Assembly (NCBI GenBank): GCA_001873845.1
Contig: MNZY01000212.1
Location: 1 to 15,836 of the forward strand
Direction: 5' to 3'
Origin: Candidatus Altarchaeum sp. CG2_30_32_3053
GTDB taxonomy: Archaea > Altiarchaeota > Altiarchaeia > Altiarchaeales > Altiarchaeaceae
Length of the DNA: 15,836 nucleotides
Shown here: piece by piece, positions 14,156-15,836 of the stretch
Position numbering within the stretch: position 1 is the first letter of the stretch
How the letters are laid out: each line of letters begins with the position of its first letter
The notes under the pieces: model-generated
Seen by the model: only the letters and a program-made list of their open reading frames with translations
Databases searched by the model: none
What the model was told of the DNA's origin: nothing
Translations under genes and position numbers: made by a program

Positions 14156-15430
14156 TCATCTTCCAATACCATTATAAACAATTCCTCTTTCCTTAACCTT
14201 TTCTTTATCTAAAATATTTCTCCCGTCAATAATTACTTTAACTCCTCTTTCCTTAACCAAATTTAAATCTAAATGTTTGAATTCATCATGATCTGTAACA
14301 ATTACAATACACTCACAACTTAAAGCATCATATAAGTTTTCAAAATCACTCATTCCAGTAACATAAGGGTCAAAAACTTTGACTTCACCACCCATATTTT
14401 TTAATTTTTCAATTATTTTAAATGCCGGGCTTTCTCTTGTATCGTCAATATTTCCTTTGTAAGCCATCCCCAGAACGGTGATTTTTGTGTTTCTGACACT
14501 CTTACTTATTTCATTAAGCCCCTTAACTACACAGTTAACAGTATATTCGGGCATACTATTATTTATTGTCCTTGCAAGCTGCAAAAACCTGTGTTCAAAT
14601 CCTTTTTTATTTGCCCGCTCAATTAGATAATGGGAATCAACAGATATACAGTGTCCTCCAACACCGCAGCCAGGATAATGTGCCATGAACGCAAAAGGTT
14701 TTGTGGATGCCCCCTTGATCACATCAATAATATTTATACCCATCTTGTCAAATGATTTAGCCATCTCGTTTACAAACGCAATGTTTATGTCTCTAAATGC
14801 ATTTTCCATTATTTTTACTGCTTCTGCATTTCTAGGTGATCCTATATCCAAAACGTCAGCATCAAGAATAGAATTATAAAATTCAATTGCCTTTTCTGTA
14901 CTTTTTTTATTTATTCCTCCAATAACCCGGGGTATATTTATTAGTTTAAATTTCTTGTTCCCGGGGTCTATTCTTTCAGGGCAGAAGGCAAGCATGAAAT
15001 CATCCGCTGATCTCAAACCAGAACTTTCAAGTATTGGCAGTATATCTTCTTCAGTTGTTAGAGGCGAAACGGTTGATTCCACAATTATGAGATGTTCTTT
15101 TTTTAGGCCTCTTGATATTGTTTCTGCCGCGGATTTAACGTAACTTGTATCTGGGTGGAAATTCTTGTCAAGGGGTGTGGGAACACATATAACAACTATG
15201 TCGGAATCTTTAACAGCATTTATTCCATCAGACGTAGCATGTATTTTACCTTTCAAAATTTTCAAATTATTTTTTAATTCCTCATCATTTATAGGGGACA
15301 TGCCATTGTTTATAAATTTTACTTTTTTCTCATCTACATCAACACCAAATACCTTATACCCCTTTTCCGATGCAAGACATGCTAACGGCAGACCAACATA
15401 CCCTAGCCCAAATATACATAATTTTTTCAT
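14156..15430 (-). CDS. Nucleotide-sugar dehydrogenase (UDP-ManNAc/UDP-GlcNAc 6-dehydrogenase family)
   Basis: This 424-residue NAD-dependent enzyme oxidises the C6 hydroxyl of a UDP-HexNAc to a uronate. The N-terminal Rossmann domain starts IFGLGYVGLPLA (6-17) with Asp31 closing the second strand; VICVPTPLDKN (80-90) and ESTVSP (118-123) follow. The central helix EAVKIMENAFRDINIAFVNE (203-222) holds Lys206 and Asn210, and the catalytic Cys261 lies in YPGCGVGGHCISVD. The UDP-binding C-terminal domain includes ITVLGMAYKGNIDDTRESPA. The PGCGVGGHC form matches WecC/WbpA-type enzymes, but the choice between ManNAc and GlcNAc substrates is uncertain. It is the first gene of the operon. There is no Shine-Dalgarno beyond a weak AAAGGA close to the ATG; a GGTGGG element lies further upstream (about 15455). 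Confidence 0.88.
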   Translation of the reverse strand: MKKLCIFGLGYVGLPLACLASEKGYKVFGVDVDEKKVKFINNGMSPINDEELKNNLKILKGKIHATSDGINAVKDSDIVVICVPTPLDKNFHPDTSYVKSAAETISRGLKKEHLIIVESTVSPLTTEEDILPILESSGLRSADDFMLAFCPERIDPGNKKFKLINIPRVIGGINKKSTEKAIEFYNSILDADVLDIGSPRNAEAVKIMENAFRDINIAFVNEMAKSFDKMGINIIDVIKGASTKPFAFMAHYPGCGVGGHCISVDSHYLIERANKKGFEHRFLQLARTINNSMPEYTVNCVVKGLNEISKSVRNTKITVLGMAYKGNIDDTRESPAFKIIEKLKNMGGEVKVFDPYVTGMSDFENLYDALSCECIVIVTDHDEFKHLDLNLVKERGVKVIIDGRNILDKEKVKERGIVYNGIGR

Positions 15431-15604
15431 TTTCCTTTTATCCCATCTTTCCCACCATCAAAAAATTTATGAGTAATTTTAAAAATTTACAAAATTAATT
15501 ATGATCAAAAGTTTCCCATTTCAATTTATAGTTCTTGTTATCAATTTTATTTGATAATCCCTTTAAATTGGGATAACTAATTTGTGAGATATTTTTTAAA
15601 AATC

Positions 15605-15628
15605 TACTAAAAAAATATTTTTTTAGTA
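15605..15628. repeat. 24-bp perfect palindrome (A7/T7 arms)
   Basis: The sequence is a perfect inverted repeat with arms TACTAAAAAAA and TTTTTTTAGTA meeting at a central TA. On either strand the RNA would form a hairpin ending in a U-run. It could be a bidirectional terminator-like element or a dyad-symmetric protein site. It lies inside the leader, 175 bases before the first gene. Confidence 0.6.
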
Positions 15629-15657
15629 AATAAATTTTTCGATCCTGTAAAGAGGAG

Positions 15658-15680
15658 CCAAAGACAGCAAATGTCTTTGG
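15658..15680 (-). promoter_or_regulatory. Strong leader hairpin
   Basis: Arms CCAAAGACA (15658-15666) and TGTCTTTGG (15672-15680) pair over nine perfect base pairs around a five-base GCAAA loop. The stem has four G-C pairs, notable in such AT-rich DNA. It is not followed on the minus strand by a T-run, so a terminator is less likely than an RNA leader structure or a regulator-binding dyad. Confidence 0.55.
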
Positions 15681-15692
15681 AAATATCAAAAT

Positions 15693-15710
15693 TAAATATT
15701 ATAATATTTA
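15693..15710. promoter_or_regulatory. 18-bp perfect AT-only palindrome containing TATAAT
   Basis: Half-sites TAAATATTA and TAATATTTA meet directly. The palindrome overlaps the start of the first 42-bp repeat and contains TATAAT on both strands. It could be a promoter core or an operator near the transcription start. On the minus strand, RNA starting just past it would begin close to the 15658-15680 hairpin. The assignment is tentative because the region is nearly all A and T. Confidence 0.35.
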
Positions 15711-15784
15711 TAAATTTAATTTTAAACATTAAATTAACAAAAATAATATTTATAAATTTAATTTTAAACATTAAATTAACAAAA
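15701..15784. repeat. Two perfect 42-bp tandem direct repeats, each with a small hairpin
   Basis: Bases 15701-15742 are repeated without a mismatch at 15743-15784. Each unit contains an 8-bp inverted repeat (AATTTAAT and ATTAAATT around TTTAAAC) and ends in ATTAACAAAA. Only two copies are seen, and none elsewhere in the window. A recent duplication or an array of binding sites upstream of the operon would fit. Confidence 0.85.
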
Positions 15785-15836
15785 GCTTCCTATTTCATAA
15801 AATTGGTGTGTTAAACCTAAATTTTCCAAACATAAG

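Larger units (their letters stand above)
15431..15836. other. Operon leader with palindromes and tandem repeats, no supported gene
   Basis: More than 400 bases precede the first gene. They hold a 24-bp palindrome (15605-15628), a strong hairpin (15658-15680), an 18-bp palindrome (15693-15710) and two perfect 42-bp direct repeats (15701-15784). A 64-codon minus-strand frame (15495-15689) is present but runs through the hairpin and palindrome and has no recognisable motif. The region probably carries the operon promoter and regulatory sequences. No promoter can be pinned down, because TATAAT- and TTTATAAAT-like strings occur repeatedly in such AT-rich DNA. Confidence 0.55.

Noticed and set aside
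15495..15689. A 64-codon minus-strand open frame between the leader repeats and the first gene
   Set aside because: It has no recognisable motif, runs straight through a strong hairpin and a 24-bp palindrome, and its composition follows the AT-rich leader. It is more likely non-coding.
15776..15835. Short minus-strand frame that could be the C-terminus of an upstream gene ending at TAA 15778-15776
   Set aside because: Only 19 codons are visible and nothing is recognisable; open frames of this length are common by chance.

Overview
The window is a single AT-rich surface-glycan locus. Fifteen genes all lie on the minus strand, so transcription runs from high to low coordinates. They are packed with short gaps or overlaps (1 to 26 bases at many junctions) and behave like one operon. 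The operon is bounded upstream by a gene-poor, repeat- and palindrome-rich leader (about 15431-15836) and downstream by a terminator-like hairpin with a T-run (about 62-91). Nothing in the window is a mobile element, RNA gene or CRISPR array.

The core is a pseudaminic-acid-type nonulosonate pathway. It contains a PseB-like UDP-GlcNAc 5-inverting 4,6-dehydratase (10287-11333), a PseC-like PLP aminotransferase (6023-7171), a PseH-like N-acetyltransferase joined to a sugar formyltransferase (989-2137), a PseI-like nonulosonate synthase (2168-3211) and an SpsF-type cytidylyltransferase (5217-6023). No PseG-type UDP-sugar hydrolase and no classical PseF are present. The core is interleaved with an aldo/keto reductase, a class III (glutamate-1-semialdehyde-aminomutase-like) aminotransferase, two SAM methyltransferases, a cupin, an extended-SDR epimerase/dehydratase and a TIM-barrel isomerase-like protein. 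This suggests a modified or alternative nonulosonic acid. At the promoter-proximal end are a nucleotide-sugar dehydrogenase and two large GT-B-like proteins that may transfer or polymerise the sugars.

The most striking observation is a run of nine G on the coding strand (1654-1662) exactly at the formyltransferase/acetyltransferase junction. As written, the frame fuses the two domains. One extra G (or two fewer) would instead open a frame encoding what looks like the native C-terminus of a sugar formyltransferase, ending at 1470. A second nine-G run lies near the 3' end of a methyltransferase gene (9087-9095). Two such tracts in a locus this poor in G+C suggest phase variation, transcriptional slippage, or homopolymer errors. 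The sequence alone cannot separate these.

Organism: low G+C, Lys/Ile/Asn-rich proteins, ATG starts throughout and no convincing Shine-Dalgarno sequence before any gene. This fits an AT-rich archaeon or a bacterium that uses few Shine-Dalgarno sites (Bacteroidota-like). The window has no taxonomic marker to decide between them.
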